Source: Firmicutes bacterium ASF500 (GTDB lineage: Bacteria > Bacillota > Clostridia > Oscillospirales > Oscillospiraceae). From it: 64,000 nt of DNA. How positions within the stretch are numbered: position 1 is the stretch's first letter; every line of letters begins with the position of its first letter. Below are positions 24,856-34,565 of the stretch, one piece after another. The stretch is taken from positions 2,976,001 to 3,040,000 of the forward strand of contig CP097573.1 of assembly GCA_000492175.2 (NCBI GenBank), in the 5' to 3' direction. The position numbers and the translations under genes are program-made. The notes beneath the pieces were generated by a model. That model made no database searches, was not told where the DNA came from, and saw nothing but the letters and a program-made list of their open reading frames with translations.

Positions 24856-27744
24856 ATGGCCTCTCTCAGCGGAGTAAGCGGCAGCAATACCATGAGCAGC
24901 CTGATGAACAGCGCCAATATGATCAGCGGTCTGGCCAGCGGTTTGGACACCGAGGGCATGATCGAAAATCTGGTCAAGAGCTATCAGGCTAAGATCAGCC
25001 AGTTAAATCAGAAGGTAACGAAAACCGAATGGAAGCAGGACGCGTACCGGAGCATCATCCAGAAGATGTATAACTTCTCCAACAAGTACACCTCCTACAC
25101 CTCCGGCACGAACCTGGCCTCCCCCAGCTTTTTCAGCAGCGCCGTCAAGATGCTCACCAAGGGCGAATTTGCCGACAAGGTGAGCGCCAGCGGCAAGACG
25201 GGCAGCGATATCTCCCTGGATGCCGTCCGTCAGCTGGCCACAGCGGCCCAGTACCGTACCAAGAGCGAGCTGGCCGTTGGCGAGTCGGGCGTCATCTCGG
25301 GCGAATCGGTAGATTTGTTCACAACTGAGGATAAGGATAAAATCGAACTGTCCAACCTGTCGGGCAGCCTCACCCTGACCTATGGCACCAAGTCTGTCAG
25401 CATCAACTTCAACGAGTCCACCACGGCCAAGGATTTGGCCGACATCAAGTCCAAGCTGGAAAAGGAGGGCAAGGGCACTGGCGATGCCGAGGTCCTGGCC
25501 GAGTATATCAACCAGAAGCTGGCCGATGAGAAGATCGTCTTCAACAACGGCAACTCCGAGGCCGCCAGCGAGCGTATCAAGGTTACCGCCGACATGGGCC
25601 GGCTCTTCTTCGAGGAGAAGGGCACCGGCAAGAACGGCGTCTATATCTCCGGAGCCAGCGGCAACCTGGCCGAGCAGTTTGGCCTGAGCAAGGAGGACCT
25701 GGAGGACGCGGCGGAAAAGAAGATCACTATGATCAACACGGGCAACATCAAGGGCGAGGACGGTGAACCGGGCCTGACCCGCAAGCTCAATTCCATTGAG
25801 TATCTGGCTGAGAAGTCTCAGAAGGCAAGCGAGAGCGGCGTGAAGCTGGGCATGAACATCAGCCTGGACGGCTCCACCAAGACCATCACTATGCCCGATG
25901 TGCGCATCAGCAAAGGGAAGTACTACCTCAACGGTGACGAAGTGGCTGAGGAGGAATTTGCCAACAAGTACACCGAAGCCCTTCAGGACGAGGTCAAGAA
26001 GGCCTTCGGCGATAAGGTGACGGTAGAGAATAAGGGGACGGACGGAGCGCTTCAGCTGGAGTTCAAGGTGAAGAACGAGGGCTCTGACCTGGTCATCAAC
26101 ACCGGCGTGGGCGAGGCCCTGGGCATCGGAAACACCGCCACCTCCTACCTGAACACTAGCAAGACCTTGGGCGACCTGATGAAAAACAGCGATGGAACCA
26201 GCAAGCTGACAGACGATATGGCCGTCAAGGACAGCAAGGGCAAATTTGTTCTGGATGACAAGGGTAAGAAACAGTATGACTTCACCCTGAACGGCGTGAA
26301 GATCGGCACCTACACCGAGGACACCAAGCTGTCCGATATTATGGCCGACATCAATTCCAACAAGGAGGCCGGCGTGCAGGTCTCCTACTCCCAGGCCACC
26401 CAGAACTTCACCTTCACCGCCAAGGAGACCGGCGCCGACAGCAAGATCGATATGGGCGAGGGCTTAGCTCAGGCCATCTTTGGTTCCACCGAAATCCCCG
26501 ATAAGAGCGGCAGCAGCTTTGCTGAGGGCTATGGTGTGGAATGGCTGAAGGAGATGCCGGAGGGCGAAAAATTTGAGTTCTCCTTCTCGGTTCCTGGGCG
26601 TGAACTCAGATTCAACATCACGAAGGATACAACGATTCAGGAGATCGTCGATGAGCTGAACGATTCTCCCATGGGGATGAATCATTCCTTTGCCTATAAC
26701 AAGTATACGGGCCAGATTGAGGCGAAGGACAAGAAGAGCGGCGCGGCGCTGGAGCTGAAGATCAACGATCACGATGGCGACAGTGTGGAATTTGACAAGG
26801 AGAACGCCCCCAAGATCGCCTATACCCCCGGTCAGGACGCCAAGTTTACCGTCACGGTCAACGGCGAGACCCTGAACATGACCCGCAGCTCCAACAATGT
26901 GAGCATCGACGGGCTGTCCTTCACCATGAAGGAGGAGTTTGACGGCTCCTACAACAAGGACGGGACCCAGAACCTGGACGCCGCCGGCAATCCGGTTTAT
27001 AAGAACAAGGTCACCTTCCAGAACCAGACCGACACTGACAAGATCGTGGACGCCATCAAGGGTATGGTAGAGGACTACAACGCCATGATGTCGGAGATTA
27101 AGTCCGCCTACTCCACCATGCCCTATCGGAAGTCCGGCGGTTCCTTCGCCAACTATGAGCCGCTCACCGACGAGGAGCGGGAGGGCATGTCCGAGAGCGC
27201 CATCGAGCGCTATGAGGAGAAGGCCAAGCAGGGCATCCTCTTCGGCGACCGGAACCTGTCCAGCCTGTATACCAAGATGAATCAGGCCTTCTCCTTCTCC
27301 AACAGGGAGGATGTAGACACTCTGAAGGATATGGGCATCAGCATCGGCTTCTCCCTCAACGAGGGCACGCAGGCCATCCAGCTGGACGAGGCCAAGCTGC
27401 GCTCCATGCTGGAGAGCGACCCCGACCGGGTGGCCGACCTGTTCACCAAAACTGACGGCGTTATGGACCGGATGAAGACTCAGTTGGAATACTATGGAAA
27501 AACCACCGGCGAGCCCAAGGGCGTCCTGATCCAGCAGGCCGGCAGTCCCCTGAGCTCCCTGTCCCTGATGAGCAACAACTGGCAGAAGGAAATCGACAAC
27601 TACAACACCCAGATCGAGAGATGGCAGGATAAGCTGACCAGTCAGGTGGAGAGATACACCAGCCAGTTCAGCCGCCTGGAGATGCTGATCCAGCAGATGA
27701 ACTCCCAGAGCTCCACTCTGGCCGGAATGATGGGCGGCGGCTAA
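24856..27744 (+). CDS. fliD: Flagellar filament capping protein FliD
   Basis: The ATG at 24856 after GGAAGGAG gives 962 residues. The N-terminal FliD domain shows ASGLDTEGMIENLVKSYQAK and WKQDAYRSI. The C-terminal FliD domain has MVEDYNAMMSEIKSAY and a final coiled-coil ending LIQQMNSQSSTLAGMMGGG. The protein caps the growing filament and helps flagellin fold at the tip, outside the cell. It is longer than most FliD proteins (about 450-700), because of an enlarged variable middle. fliS follows 22 nt later, and a sigma-D promoter precedes it. Confidence 0.95.
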   Translation: MASLSGVSGSNTMSSLMNSANMISGLASGLDTEGMIENLVKSYQAKISQLNQKVTKTEWKQDAYRSIIQKMYNFSNKYTSYTSGTNLASPSFFSSAVKMLTKGEFADKVSASGKTGSDISLDAVRQLATAAQYRTKSELAVGESGVISGESVDLFTTEDKDKIELSNLSGSLTLTYGTKSVSINFNESTTAKDLADIKSKLEKEGKGTGDAEVLAEYINQKLADEKIVFNNGNSEAASERIKVTADMGRLFFEEKGTGKNGVYISGASGNLAEQFGLSKEDLEDAAEKKITMINTGNIKGEDGEPGLTRKLNSIEYLAEKSQKASESGVKLGMNISLDGSTKTITMPDVRISKGKYYLNGDEVAEEEFANKYTEALQDEVKKAFGDKVTVENKGTDGALQLEFKVKNEGSDLVINTGVGEALGIGNTATSYLNTSKTLGDLMKNSDGTSKLTDDMAVKDSKGKFVLDDKGKKQYDFTLNGVKIGTYTEDTKLSDIMADINSNKEAGVQVSYSQATQNFTFTAKETGADSKIDMGEGLAQAIFGSTEIPDKSGSSFAEGYGVEWLKEMPEGEKFEFSFSVPGRELRFNITKDTTIQEIVDELNDSPMGMNHSFAYNKYTGQIEAKDKKSGAALELKINDHDGDSVEFDKENAPKIAYTPGQDAKFTVTVNGETLNMTRSSNNVSIDGLSFTMKEEFDGSYNKDGTQNLDAAGNPVYKNKVTFQNQTDTDKIVDAIKGMVEDYNAMMSEIKSAYSTMPYRKSGGSFANYEPLTDEEREGMSESAIERYEEKAKQGILFGDRNLSSLYTKMNQAFSFSNREDVDTLKDMGISIGFSLNEGTQAIQLDEAKLRSMLESDPDRVADLFTKTDGVMDRMKTQLEYYGKTTGEPKGVLIQQAGSPLSSLSLMSNNWQKEIDNYNTQIERWQDKLTSQVERYTSQFSRLEMLIQQMNSQSSTLAGMMGGG

Positions 27745-27766
27745 ACCAACGAAAGGATAGACTGAT

Positions 27767-28156
27767 ATGGATGCAAGAGGGTACCAGCAGTATAAACAAC
27801 AGTCCATCAATTCCATGACCCCCGGGGAGCTGTTGATGCTGCTCTATGACGAGCTGGTCAAGCGTAGCACATTGGCCTCCATTGCCCTGGAAAAGCAGGA
27901 TTGGACCACCTTTGAGGGGGCCCTGGACCGCTGTATCGACATTGTGAATTACCTGGATGAGACCCTGGACCATAAGTATCCCATCAGCCACGACCTGAGC
28001 CGGATGTACGACTATTTTACCTATGAGCTGGGCCGCATCAAGGTGGGCCGGAACAAAAAGGAGTTGGAGCGTGTGCGCCCCATGCTGGCCGATATGCGGG
28101 ACGCCTTCCGCGCCGCGGAAAAGGGCGGGGACGCGTCCCAGGAGAAGCAGGCATGA
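27767..28156 (+). CDS. fliS: Flagellin export chaperone FliS
   Basis: The 129-residue protein starts MDARGYQQYKQQSINSMTPG and continues LLMLLYDELVKR, the classic FliS opening. FliS binds the flagellin C-terminus in the cytoplasm and keeps it unfolded until export. The C-terminal tail is Lys/Glu-rich. The gene lies between fliD and a small FliT/FlgN-like gene, overlapping the latter by 4 nt (ATGA). Confidence 0.95.
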   Translation: MDARGYQQYKQQSINSMTPGELLMLLYDELVKRSTLASIALEKQDWTTFEGALDRCIDIVNYLDETLDHKYPISHDLSRMYDYFTYELGRIKVGRNKKELERVRPMLADMRDAFRAAEKGGDASQEKQA

Positions 28157-28551
28157 CGAGGAGTGATTGGCTGGACCTGACCGTGCTGGAGCGGAAGAAG
28201 TATAACCTCCTGTCGGAGGTGATGGATCTGAGCCAGCAGCTGGGAGAGGCCCTGGACCGGAGCGACGACGTGTCAGTGCGCCTTTTGGTGTCCATGCGTC
28301 AGGACCCGATCCTGCGCCTGGAGGAGATTAAAGCCGCCATCGGGTCCAAGCGGGATTCCATGCCCCCGGAGGAGTGGGAGCGGGTGAACGACCTGAACGG
28401 CGGCGCACAGCCTCGAGACGAGGACGAGACGGTCTACCTCAACCAGGTCGGCAGCGTCCGCCGCATTCTGGAGCGGGTGCTGGAGCTGGACCAGAGGCTG
28501 AACCGCCGTATGGCCGGCGACGACTCCTTCTATGCCCAGAAGAAGCCGTGA
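28153..28551 (+). CDS. Putative FliT/FlgN-like flagellar chaperone
   Basis: This 132-residue protein is nearly all helical (LTVLERKKYNLLSEVMDLSQ; VGSVRRILERVLELDQRLNR) with no catalytic motif. Its start overlaps the fliS stop (ATGA). A short helical protein placed directly after fliD-fliS is usually FliT or FlgN-like, holding FliD or hook-associated proteins for export. The assignment rests on position and helical pattern, not on a strong sequence match. Confidence 0.6.
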   Translation: MTRSDWLDLTVLERKKYNLLSEVMDLSQQLGEALDRSDDVSVRLLVSMRQDPILRLEEIKAAIGSKRDSMPPEEWERVNDLNGGAQPRDEDETVYLNQVGSVRRILERVLELDQRLNRRMAGDDSFYAQKKP

Positions 28552-28576
28552 GGCTTCGCTCCGCAAACGTAAAAAA

Positions 28577-28604
28577 AGATTCCCCCTGCGCGCAGGGGGA
28601 ATCT
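28577..28604. terminator. Bidirectional terminator
   Basis: AGATTCCCCCTGCG and CGCAGGGGGAATCT form a perfect 14-bp stem flanked by an A-run on the left and TTTC on the right, between converging fliD-fliS and C39-peptidase genes. Confidence 0.9.
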
Positions 28605-28605
28605 T

Positions 28606-29565
28606 TCATTGCGGAAAGCCGGGGGAGATAATCCACAGCGGACCGCCGCTGTTTCGCCGAGAGGACAGCTCCTCCAAAATCAGGTCCAGATCCCAGGTGG
28701 TCAGGCTGCGCTCCAGGCTGGCCGGGTCGGCCACCAGGATGCTCCCATCCAGAGTGACCCCCCGCAGGATGATGAAGTGCCCGCCGTTGGTGAAGTGCCC
28801 TGGGCCCATCAGGGCCACCAGCAGGTCCCCGGTAACCAGATGACGGATGACCTCGTCCCGGTCCACCTCCTCGGGGGGGAGGGAGGTGCAGGTCAGTCCA
28901 TAGTCCTCCGCCACACCGGGCACGATGGACCAGTAGGAGCCGTGCTTCTTGGACCAGTAGCCGTGATCTACGGAGTACTGAGCCATCCGAGCCGGGTCGG
29001 TGTCCGCGCCCGCCAGGGTGGCGGCCACCATAGCCATAGCGGTGGGGCCGCAGCCGTAGCCGCCGATGGGGTCGGTGCCGTAGCGCTCCTCGGCCCAGCG
29101 CTCGGAGGTTTGGTCGAAGTAGACTGTGTCCCGGGCTCCGCCGGTGAGCACCTCCTGGCCCTCTGACACCTGGAGGGACGTGATGGCGTAGTCGGCGATG
29201 GGCCGGGGAGGCGGGACCACCGCCTCGTCGTCCACCAGCTGTAAATCCTCATCCTCCTCAGGCTCGGGAATCAGGCTTTCCAAAAAGCGCTGGAAGCTGT
29301 CCGCGGCCTCCTTCGCCTTGGCGGAGACGGTCTGCCCCAGCTCGACGGCGGCGTCGGTGAAATCATCCCAGGCCTGTTGGCCGGTCTCCGCCATCTGGTG
29401 GACCGCCGCACGGACAGGGGCGGTGAGCCGCTCATAGAGGGCCGGGTCCTGGTAGGAGCACACCAGCAGCTCCACGCCGGCGACGCATACCACGGCCAAA
29501 AGGACCAGCAGGACGGGCAGGAAGGGAAATTTCTTTTTCTTTTTGGTATGTTCATCTTTTTTCAC
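28606..29565 (-). CDS. Membrane-anchored C39-like cysteine peptidase
   Basis: A GTG start at 29565 gives 319 residues: a Lys-rich tail, one membrane segment (LPVLLVLLAVVCVAGVELL, about 15-35), a linker, and a papain-like C39_2 domain from about residue 145. The likely catalytic Cys is in GGYGCGPTAMAM, the His in NGGHFIILRG and the Asp in VADPAS; the Gln of FDQTSERW fits the oxyanion position. It would act outside the membrane. Substrate is unknown. It lies opposite the flagellar genes and diverges from the FtsE-like gene. Confidence 0.85.
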   Translation of the reverse strand: MKKDEHTKKKKKFPFLPVLLVLLAVVCVAGVELLVCSYQDPALYERLTAPVRAAVHQMAETGQQAWDDFTDAAVELGQTVSAKAKEAADSFQRFLESLIPEPEEDEDLQLVDDEAVVPPPRPIADYAITSLQVSEGQEVLTGGARDTVYFDQTSERWAEERYGTDPIGGYGCGPTAMAMVAATLAGADTDPARMAQYSVDHGYWSKKHGSYWSIVPGVAEDYGLTCTSLPPEEVDRDEVIRHLVTGDLLVALMGPGHFTNGGHFIILRGVTLDGSILVADPASLERSLTTWDLDLILEELSSRRNSGGPLWIISPGFPQ

Positions 29566-29713
29566 AGCGACCCCCAGGAAAATTGAAAATAACTCTTTTC
29601 AAGTGCTCTGAAAACGATTATACTACAAGAAGCAGAATTTTTGAACTACTAAATTTGCGGCGATTGCCCAGAAAAAGGGGATTGAGCCGCAGCGGTGAGG
29701 GGTCTTGCGAATT

Positions 29714-30415
29714 ATGCCGGTATTGCGGATGGAAAACGCCTCAAAACGATATAAAACGGACAAGAAGCAGGTGCAGTACGCGGTGCGGGACCTGAGTCTG
29801 ACGGTGGAGCAGGGGGAGTTCGTCTTCCTCATTGGCAGCAGCGGCGCGGGAAAGAGCACCATGCTGAAGCTGATGGGGGGGGAGATCGCCCCGGACGAGG
29901 GCGCGGTTTACATAGACGAGACCAACATCGCCCGGCTGTTCGGCCCCTGGAAGGTGCGGCTGACCCGGACCTTTGGCATCGTCAGCCAGCAGTCCATGCT
30001 GATCCGAAAGCGGACTATTATGGAAAACCTCCTGGTGGCCGGCCGGGCCAGCGGGATGGGCCGCAAGAGTCAGGCCGCGGCGGAGAAGGCCCTGGGCCTG
30101 GTGGGTCTGCCCGGCGTGGGGGACTGCTTCCCGGCTCAGCTGTCCATCGGCGAGGTGCGCCGGGTGGAGTTGGCCCGGGCCCTGCTCAACAGCCCGTCCA
30201 TCCTGCTTTTGGATGAGCTTACCGCCAACCTGGATGACGATACGATCTGGGATATCATACATCTGCTCTATGAGCTGAACAACCGTGGGACGACCATTAT
30301 TATGGCGACCCACGCCAGTCAGTATGTCAATATCATGCGCCGCCGGGTGGTCACCCTGGTGGACGGGAGACTGATTGGGGATGTCAAGAACGGAAAATAT
30401 GGAGATATCGTCTGA
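29714..30415 (+). CDS. FtsE-like ABC ATPase without a permease neighbour
   Basis: The ATG at 29714 follows GAGGGG. The product of about 233 residues has Walker A GSSGAGKST, a Q-loop VSQQ, a signature reading LSIGEVRR (instead of LSGGEQQR) and Walker B ILLLDELTANLD. The overall pattern is FtsE/LolD-like. FtsE normally pairs with FtsX to control cell-wall hydrolases, but no FtsX or other permease is adjacent. The altered signature (SIGE for SGGE) may lower ATP use. The setting between a secreted-peptidase gene and a chemoreceptor gene gives little clue to its partner. Confidence 0.8.
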   Translation: MPVLRMENASKRYKTDKKQVQYAVRDLSLTVEQGEFVFLIGSSGAGKSTMLKLMGGEIAPDEGAVYIDETNIARLFGPWKVRLTRTFGIVSQQSMLIRKRTIMENLLVAGRASGMGRKSQAAAEKALGLVGLPGVGDCFPAQLSIGEVRRVELARALLNSPSILLLDELTANLDDDTIWDIIHLLYELNNRGTTIIMATHASQYVNIMRRRVVTLVDGRLIGDVKNGKYGDIV

Positions 30416-30488
30416 AATGTCAAAAACTGTCCTGTTTTTTGTTAAAATTGTGCAACTAAGGAAAAAAACGAAAAAATAAGACTTTTCC

Positions 30489-30517
30489 TTGCGCCCCAGG
30501 AAAAAGTGGTGTATAAT
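30489..30517 (+). promoter_or_regulatory. Sigma-A-type promoter of the chemoreceptor gene
   Basis: TTGCGC (30489-30494), a 17-bp spacer and TATAAT (30512-30517) lie 70 nt before the start codon. No sigma-D box was seen here, unlike fliD. Confidence 0.75.
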
Positions 30518-30586
30518 ACGAGACAAAGCACGCTATGGTGCTACGCCCGGGGGTCGCGGCGGGAGATAAATAGGAGGAATACTGCA

Positions 30587-32398
30587 ATGAACTTAAAGAA
30601 CATGTCCATTCGGAAAAGCCTGATTGTAGGGTTCGGCACTACCATTATCGTCTCGGTACTAATCATCATTGCGTCGCTTGTGATGATGAATATGCAGAAA
30701 AAGGCGTACCAGAACATCCTTGATCACTACGTCAAGACCAACGAGCTGGTTTCCGAGAGCCGCATTAACTATAATATTGCCGCGCGGAGCCTGCGCGATG
30801 TGGTCATTTCCGGCAATCAGGACAGCCTGACCAAGGTCGATTCCAAGCTTGAGGAAATTAACATGAACGTCCAGGAGCTGCAGGATGCCTATCCCGAGGA
30901 CCAGAAGGACCGCACCCTCCTCAACAATTTCGTGAGCACTCTGGAGGCATGGCAGGAGGAGGCCAAGGCGATTGGCTCCATTGTACGTACAGACCAGAAG
31001 CAGGCCGCGGAGCGGATCGTCAGCGACTGTACCCCCATGCTGAACAAAGCCGCGACCGCCGGAGACGACCTGGCTGCCTTCCTGAAGGATGAGCAGAGTA
31101 AGATCATTGCGGAACAGAATATGACCTCCAATATTGGCTTGGGCGTGATTCTCGCCGTGATGGTGGTTGCCACCTTGGTGGTTTTGTCCATAGCCTTTAA
31201 GATCATAAAGAGCATTGTGGAGCCCAGCAGCCAGGTACGGGAGGCTTTGGTGGGCTTCAGCCAGGGCAATCTGGAGATCCCCGTCACCTTTACAGGGCGG
31301 AATGAGCTGGGCGAGATGTGCGAAGCCCTGCGGACCAGCCAGCACGTTCTGAGTGAGTGCATCGGCGATACCTGCCACCTTCTGGAGGAGATGGGCGCCG
31401 GCAACTTTAACGTGCGCACCAAAGATGACAAGATTTATGTGGGCGCGCTGAGCAAGATCCTGCAGTCCGTCCGCGTCATCAACAGCGGCCTGAGCGACGA
31501 CCTTGGCCAGATCGGCCAGAGCGCTGATCAGGTGGCCGCAGGCTCCGACCAGGTTTCCAACAGCGCCCAGTCTCTGGCCCAGGGCGCCACCGAGCAGGCC
31601 AGCGCCGTGGAGGAGCTGTCCGCCACCATCACCGAGATCTCCGACAACGCCAAGAAGACCGCCAACGCCGCCGAGCAGGCCGGTCAGTCTGTCCATGAGG
31701 CCGCCAACCAGATCGGCATCAGCGTGGACTATGTGAAACAGCTGAACGTGGCGATGGACAACATCTCCAGCACCTCTCAGGAGATCGGCAAGATCATCGC
31801 TACCATCGAGAATATCGCATTCCAGACCAACATCCTGGCGCTGAACGCCGCTGTCGAGGCTGCCCGGGCGGGCTCCGCCGGCAAGGGCTTTGCCGTGGTG
31901 GCCGATGAGGTGCGCAACCTGGCTACCAAGTCCGACGAGGCCGCCAAGGCCACTAAGGATCTGATCGACGGCTCGATCGCCGCTGTCCGAGAGGGCACTG
32001 AGGCGGTGAGCAAGGTTACCGGATCGCTGGAGCAGACCTCCACCTTGGCCGCGGGTGTGACTACCATGATGGAGACTGTGGTGACCGCTGTTGACAGCCA
32101 GACCCAGGCCATTATTCAGGTGACCGAGGGCATCGACCAGATCTCCGCTGTGGTTCAGACCAACTCCGCCACCAGCGAGGAGTCCGCCGCCGCCAGCGAG
32201 GAGCTGTCCAGCCAGGCGACCCTGATGAAGGAGCTGCTCTCCCGGTTCAAGCTCCGTCAGGACAGCAGCTTTGGCGCTCCCTCCAAGCCCGCCTACAGTG
32301 CCGCCCCAGCCGCCCCCGCCTGGGAGGATGACGGACCTGATGACACTGGATATACCGGCGCTTCTGACTACAGCCCCTTCTCCAGCATAAAATATTAA
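30587..32398 (+). CDS. Methyl-accepting chemotaxis protein
   Basis: The ATG at 30587 after TAGGAGG gives 603 residues. A first membrane segment (about 14-35) is followed by a four-helix-type sensor domain, a second membrane segment (about 183-208), HAMP, and the signalling hairpin with the conserved tip [20 protein letters not shown]. Methylation helices flank it. The final 50 residues are Pro/Ala/Ser-rich and end without a clear CheR-binding pentapeptide. It senses an outside signal and controls CheA. The ligand cannot be told. Confidence 0.95.
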   Translation: MNLKNMSIRKSLIVGFGTTIIVSVLIIIASLVMMNMQKKAYQNILDHYVKTNELVSESRINYNIAARSLRDVVISGNQDSLTKVDSKLEEINMNVQELQDAYPEDQKDRTLLNNFVSTLEAWQEEAKAIGSIVRTDQKQAAERIVSDCTPMLNKAATAGDDLAAFLKDEQSKIIAEQNMTSNIGLGVILAVMVVATLVVLSIAFKIIKSIVEPSSQVREALVGFSQGNLEIPVTFTGRNELGEMCEALRTSQHVLSECIGDTCHLLEEMGAGNFNVRTKDDKIYVGALSKILQSVRVINSGLSDDLGQIGQSADQVAAGSDQVSNSAQSLAQGATEQASAVEELSATITEISDNAKKTANAAEQAGQSVHEAANQIGISVDYVKQLNVAMDNISSTSQEIGKIIATIENIAFQTNILALNAAVEAARAGSAGKGFAVVADEVRNLATKSDEAAKATKDLIDGSIAAVREGTEAVSKVTGSLEQTSTLAAGVTTMMETVVTAVDSQTQAIIQVTEGIDQISAVVQTNSATSEESAAASEELSSQATLMKELLSRFKLRQDSSFGAPSKPAYSAAPAAPAWEDDGPDDTGYTGASDYSPFSSIKY

Positions 32399-32429
32399 GC
32401 TGGGCGCGTAAATTTCCACCTGTGTTACA

Positions 32430-32457
32430 TATGGCGCCCCGACTCCGGGGCGCCATA
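32430..32457 (+). terminator. Hairpin after the chemoreceptor gene
   Basis: TATGGCGCCCC and GGGGCGCCATA form an 11-bp perfect stem 30 nt past the stop. The following sequence has only a weak T-run. Confidence 0.65.
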
Positions 32458-32495
32458 TTCATAATTCAACGGAATTGCGAGGAAGGAGGATCTGG

Positions 32496-34550
32496 ATGGC
32501 AAAACGAAAGCCTCAAGACAGCGATTTGTTTTTTGCCATGGATATTGGGACCCGCAGTATCATCGGTGTGGCGGGTCATGTGGTGAACGAGCGGTTTCAG
32601 GTGCTGGCGATCGAGAAGGAGGAGCACGGCAAACGGGCCATGCTGGACGGTCAGATTGAGGATATTGCCCAGGTGGCCAAGGTGGCCCGGCGGGTGACCG
32701 ACCGGCTGGAGCAGAAGCTGGACTGCACGCTGGAACGAGTGTGCGTGGCCGCCGCCGGACGGGCCCTGCGAACCGAGACAGGCAGCTGTACCCTGGAATT
32801 CCCCGAGGTGACCCGCATCAATCAGGATATCATTGGCCGGCTGGAGAGCGGCGCCGTCGCCAACGCCGAGGCCCAGATTGGCCAGGTTCAGGGTCAGGAG
32901 AGCCAGCGCCGGTTTTACTTAGTGGGCTATACCGTCTCCGGCTATCACCTGGACCGGTACCCCATGGCTACCCTGCGGGGCCACAACGGTCAGGTTCTGG
33001 AGGCCAGCGTGGTTGCCACCTTCCTGCCCAGCGAGGTGGTGGAGAGCCTGTATACCGTGATGGAGGCCACCGGTCTGGAGGTAGCCAGCCTGACGCTGGA
33101 GCCCATTGCCGCCCTGAACGCGGCCATCCCCGCCGACCTGCGGCTGCTGAACCTGGTGCTGGCCGACATTGGCGCGGGGACCTCTGACATCGCGGTCTGC
33201 CGGGACGGCACGGTGGTGGGCTACACCATGGCTACCATGGCCGGGGACGAGATCACCGAAGAGCTCATGCGCCGGTTTTTGATCCCCTTCTCCACGGCGG
33301 AGCGGCTGAAGACCCAGCTGGGGGAGGAGACCGTCACCTATCGGGACGTTCTGGGCCTGGAGCAGACCATTACCGGCGCTCAGCTGCGGGAGGCCGTAGC
33401 TCAGCCGGCCCAGGTTCTGGCCCGGGAGATCGCCCAGCGGGTGGTCACTCTCAACGGTGCGCCCCCCTCCGCCCTGTTCCTGGCGGGCGGCGGCAGTAAG
33501 CTGGAGGGCCTGCGGGACCTGGTGGCCGAAGCCCTGGATATGGACGAGACCCGGGTGGCCCTGGCGGGCAATAACTATGAAATTACCGCCTTCTCCGAGG
33601 AATATGAGCTCAACGACCCGGAGCTGGCTACCCCTCTGGGCATCGCCGTCTCCGCCGGGCTGGGGCTGATCAGCGACAGCTACCGGATCATGCTCAACGG
33701 AAAGCCGGCGAAGCTCTTCCGTAGCGGGAGCCTGACTATTATGGAGCTGCTGATGATGAACGGCTACAGCTCCGCCGACTTGCTGGGCCGGACCGGAAAG
33801 AACCTCAGCGTGATGGTGGATGGGCAGTGGATGCTGTTCCGGGGCCAGCCGGCCACCCCCTGCACGCTGACCCTGAACGGGGCGGAGGCCGCCCCCTCGG
33901 CGGTGGTCTTTGCCGGGGACAGCATTGAGTTCGTCCCCGCGGTGGCGGGACAGTCGGCCCAGCGGACCCTGAAGGACCTGCTGGGGGCAGACTTTACCGG
34001 CGGGGTCACCATAAACGGCCGGCTGGCCGACCTGGAGACCCGGCTGAATACCGGTGATCAGGTGGTCACCTCCGCGCCCCCCCGGCCCAAGCCCGCTCCT
34101 CCGGTACCCAAGCCGGCGGCTCCAACGCCCCCAACTCCTGTCCGAACAGAGGCGCCCCCCGTTCCCCAGCGCAATCCCTGGGAGAAGCGGCCCGAGCCAG
34201 AGGCAAAACCTGAGCCCGAGAAGCCGGACCCCGCCCCGGTACCGGCCCCCGCGCCGAAGCCGGAGCCTCCCACGCCCAGACCGGAGCCCCCGCCGGAGCC
34301 GGCGAGGCTGCCGGAGCCGGTGAAGCCCAAGGGGAAGGGGGTCCATGTGGTACTGAACGGGAAGCCGCTGGACCTGCCCGGCAAGGAGGACGCCTCCCCC
34401 TACTACGTCATGGACCTGCTGGATTTTTCCGGCATTGATTTTGAACATCTGGACCGGGGCGTTGAGCTCCAGGTCAACGGGACCGAGTGCGCCTTTACCC
34501 AGGAGCTGCGGTCCCAGGATGACGTGATCATCCGCTATCTGGAAAAGTAA
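32496..34550 (+). CDS. FtsA-like actin-fold protein with Pro-rich linker
   Basis: The ATG at 32496 after GGAAGGAGG gives 684 residues. The first 390 match the FtsA/PilM actin fold: phosphate 1 loop DIGTRSIIG, the phosphate 2 region LADIGAGTSDIA and adenosine region LAGGGSKLEGL. A second part of about 150 residues has no family I know. A Pro/Glu/Lys-rich linker (about 525-620) and a small final domain follow. It lacks the membrane helix typical of the FtsA C-terminus. Classic ftsA lies beside ftsZ; this copy lies among motility genes with a single-pass membrane protein 15 nt downstream. It may organise a membrane complex, possibly flagellar or pilus-like; the exact role is unknown. Confidence 0.75.
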   Translation: MAKRKPQDSDLFFAMDIGTRSIIGVAGHVVNERFQVLAIEKEEHGKRAMLDGQIEDIAQVAKVARRVTDRLEQKLDCTLERVCVAAAGRALRTETGSCTLEFPEVTRINQDIIGRLESGAVANAEAQIGQVQGQESQRRFYLVGYTVSGYHLDRYPMATLRGHNGQVLEASVVATFLPSEVVESLYTVMEATGLEVASLTLEPIAALNAAIPADLRLLNLVLADIGAGTSDIAVCRDGTVVGYTMATMAGDEITEELMRRFLIPFSTAERLKTQLGEETVTYRDVLGLEQTITGAQLREAVAQPAQVLAREIAQRVVTLNGAPPSALFLAGGGSKLEGLRDLVAEALDMDETRVALAGNNYEITAFSEEYELNDPELATPLGIAVSAGLGLISDSYRIMLNGKPAKLFRSGSLTIMELLMMNGYSSADLLGRTGKNLSVMVDGQWMLFRGQPATPCTLTLNGAEAAPSAVVFAGDSIEFVPAVAGQSAQRTLKDLLGADFTGGVTINGRLADLETRLNTGDQVVTSAPPRPKPAPPVPKPAAPTPPTPVRTEAPPVPQRNPWEKRPEPEAKPEPEKPDPAPVPAPAPKPEPPTPRPEPPPEPARLPEPVKPKGKGVHVVLNGKPLDLPGKEDASPYYVMDLLDFSGIDFEHLDRGVELQVNGTECAFTQELRSQDDVIIRYLEK

Positions 34551-34565
34551 TGGAGTGAAGCAGCT

